Assembly: GCA_029258955.1 (NCBI GenBank)
Contig: JAPDJT010000048.1
Coordinates: forward strand, 1 to 32,250
Source: Thermoplasmatota archaeon
Lineage (GTDB): Archaea > Thermoplasmatota > E2 > UBA202 > JdFR-43
Direction of reading: 5' to 3'
Length of the DNA: 32,250 nt
Shown here piece after piece: positions 31,191 to 32,250 of the stretch (positions are counted from its first letter, which is position 1; every line of letters begins with the position of its first letter). The position numbers and the translations under genes were made by a program. The notes under the pieces were generated by a model that was not told where the DNA came from, did not search any database, and saw only the letters and a list, made by a program, of their open reading frames with translations.

Positions 31191-32122
31191 ATGGAAAAGA
31201 AATGAGGAGTTTATGGTTTGAAGATGGTTGCTTAAAACTTATTGACCAAAGAAAATTGCCAGCTAAATTAGAAATTTTTGAGGCAAAGAGTGTTGAAGAA
31301 GTAGCTTATGCAATAAAGGAAATGGTTGTTAGAGGAGCTCCAGCTATAGGATGTGCCGCTGTCTATGGAATGGCTATGGCAAAAGATGCCAGAAAAGCTG
31401 CTGAAATACTGCGTAATACAAGACCAACTGCCCATGATTTGTTTTATGCCATAGATTACATGCTCAAGAAAATTGAAGAAGGAGAGGATGCAATTAAATC
31501 TGCAGATGCTTATGTTGAGTCAATTATTGAAAAATGCAGGAAAATTGGAGAAAATGGTAAAAAAATTATACCAAAGAATGCTCGCATTCTTACGCATTGC
31601 AATGCGGGAGCTTTGGCAACAGTAGATTATGGAACTGCTTTAGCTCCAATAAGAATGGCGAAAGATAGGAATATTTTTGTATGGGTTGATGAAACCCGCC
31701 CCCGCCTCCAAGGATTGCTTACTGCATGGGAACTTGAGCAGGAAGGAATAGATTATGCAATAATAGCAGATAATGCAGCAGGATATTTTATGAAAAAGGG
31801 AGAAATAGATTTGGTAATAGTCGGAGCAGATAGAATCGCAAAAAATTATGATGTAGCAAATAAAATTGGAACATATGAAAAGGCTGTTTTGGCAAAAGAA
31901 AATGAAATTCCATTTTATGTTGCAGCTCCTTTAAGCACATTTGATGAAAGCATAGAAAATGGAGATGAAATAGAGATTGAAGAAAGAAGCGAAGAAGAAG
32001 TGATGAACATATATCCATGGAAGCCAAAAAAAGCAAGAAATCCAGCATTTGATGTTACCCCTGCAAGGTACATAACTGGAATAATAACAGAAGAAGGAAT
32101 AATAAAGTTAGATAATAAATAA
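31181..32122 (+). CDS. mtnA: S-methyl-5-thioribose-1-phosphate isomerase (also 5-deoxyribose-1-phosphate)
   Basis: A 313-residue aldose-ketose isomerase of the MtnA/eIF2B superfamily. Family blocks: VVRGAPAIGCAA, RPTAHDL, ILTHCNAGALATVDYG (catalytic Cys), VDETRPRLQGLLTAWEL, IIADNAAGY, IVGADRIAKNYDVANKIGTYE (catalytic Asp) and RNPAFDVTPARYITGIITE. Both catalytic residues are intact, unlike the paralogue at 6276-7073. Known members turn methylthioribose 1-phosphate or 5-deoxyribose 1-phosphate into the ketose form. It overlaps the aldolase by 10 nt and is the last gene of this operon; a T-rich tract follows. Confidence 0.95.
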   Translation: MLVNGKEMRSLWFEDGCLKLIDQRKLPAKLEIFEAKSVEEVAYAIKEMVVRGAPAIGCAAVYGMAMAKDARKAAEILRNTRPTAHDLFYAIDYMLKKIEEGEDAIKSADAYVESIIEKCRKIGENGKKIIPKNARILTHCNAGALATVDYGTALAPIRMAKDRNIFVWVDETRPRLQGLLTAWELEQEGIDYAIIADNAAGYFMKKGEIDLVIVGADRIAKNYDVANKIGTYEKAVLAKENEIPFYVAAPLSTFDESIENGDEIEIEERSEEEVMNIYPWKPKKARNPAFDVTPARYITGIITEEGIIKLDNK

Positions 32123-32130
32123 ATCGTAAA

Positions 32131-32144
32131 TTTTTTCTTTTTCT
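32131..32144 (+). terminator. T-tract terminator of the cupin-aldolase-mtnA operon
   Basis: Fourteen nearly pure T on the coding strand (ttttttctttttct), beginning 8 nt after the mtnA stop. Such T-tracts are the normal archaeal termination signal and the recognition context for FttA, which is also encoded here. Confidence 0.5.
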
Positions 32145-32158
32145 TGCCATTTCTTATC

Positions 32159-32250
32159 ATGGCAAAATGGCTATGCTTTATTATTGCCATTTTATTTTTA
32201 TTTCCATTTGGAATAAATGAAGAAGAAAAAGAAATGAAAAAGGATATTTC
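32159..32250 (+). CDS. Start of a probable exported or membrane-anchored protein (cut by the window)
   Basis: An open frame from ATG 32159 runs off the window. The first residues MAKWLCFIIAILFLFPFGI look like a signal peptide or N-terminal membrane anchor (one positive charge, then a hydrophobic run), followed by an acidic/basic stretch NEEEKEMKKDI. Only 30 codons are visible, so no family can be given. The ATG is 36 nt after the mtnA stop, beyond a T-tract. Confidence 0.5.
   Translation, partial: MAKWLCFIIAILFLFPFGINEEEKEMKKDI

Noticed and set aside
1-32250. CRISPR array, tRNA or rRNA genes
   Set aside because: I saw no regularly spaced repeats, no tRNA T-loop/acceptor pattern and no conserved rRNA stretch; the dispersed repeats are too far apart and too diverged to be CRISPR.

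Overview
The window is AT-rich, densely packed archaeal chromosome. The lineage evidence is an archaeal-type proteasome beta subunit next to a KH/metallo-beta-lactamase/beta-CASP RNase (FttA/aCPSF1), a KEOPS Pcc1 subunit, an archaeal/eukaryotic-type PheS, a UbiA-type prenyltransferase, an OBG/TGS GTPase and TATA boxes placed about 25 nt upstream of start codons, which implies many leaderless mRNAs. The gene set would fit a Euryarchaeota or Thermoplasmatota-type archaeon, but no rRNA is present to place it and that lineage is inference. I saw no tRNA, rRNA or CRISPR array.

Layout. 1-1219 (minus): an unrecognised protein and a CDP-alcohol phosphatidyltransferase, both apparently broken by single-base shifts. 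1302-2676 (plus): two CBS-domain proteins. 7073-2662 (minus): an overlapping chain of eIF2B-like protein, PAP2-type membrane enzyme, GT4 glycosyltransferase, Pcc1 and PheS. 8398-7242 (minus): lumazine synthase and a short-chain reductase. 10128-8440 (minus): a four-PAS sensor ending in a histidine-bearing helical hairpin without an ATPase domain. 10411-12212 (plus): a 30-residue zinc-ribbon ORF directly ahead of PolX. 12381-13223: PhzF-like enzyme. 13224-13640: gene-less, holding decayed coding pieces. 13690-16221: psmB-fttA. 17101-16214 (minus) ThiL; 17146-18267 (plus) a site-2 protease; 18345-20419 a wHTH protein, a DUF123 protein and a membrane GT2; 21745-20352 (minus) a receiver protein coupled to a UbiA prenyltransferase. 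21777-22468: a decayed DDE transposase. 22620-24964: RpiA and a REC-PAS-GAF sensor with the same truncated kinase tail. 25056-27369: an ANL/LuxE-like ligase and a transglutaminase-fold protein 1 nt apart, convergent with a membrane-anchored left-handed beta-helix acyltransferase. 28278-30177: wHTH, small basic protein, OBG GTPase. 30355-32122: cupin, class II aldolase and MtnA overlapping in one operon. The right edge holds the start of an exported protein.

The most notable points are the two PAS sensors sharing a dimerisation-domain tail with no ATPase; the coupled ligase/transglutaminase pair; the cupin-aldolase-MtnA operon, which looks like a 5-deoxypentose or methylthioribose salvage route; the mini zinc-ribbon ahead of PolX; and a family of about 35-55 bp intergenic repeats with at least five recognisable copies. 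Many starts were chosen from TATA spacing, so several CDSs begin downstream of the first possible start codon.
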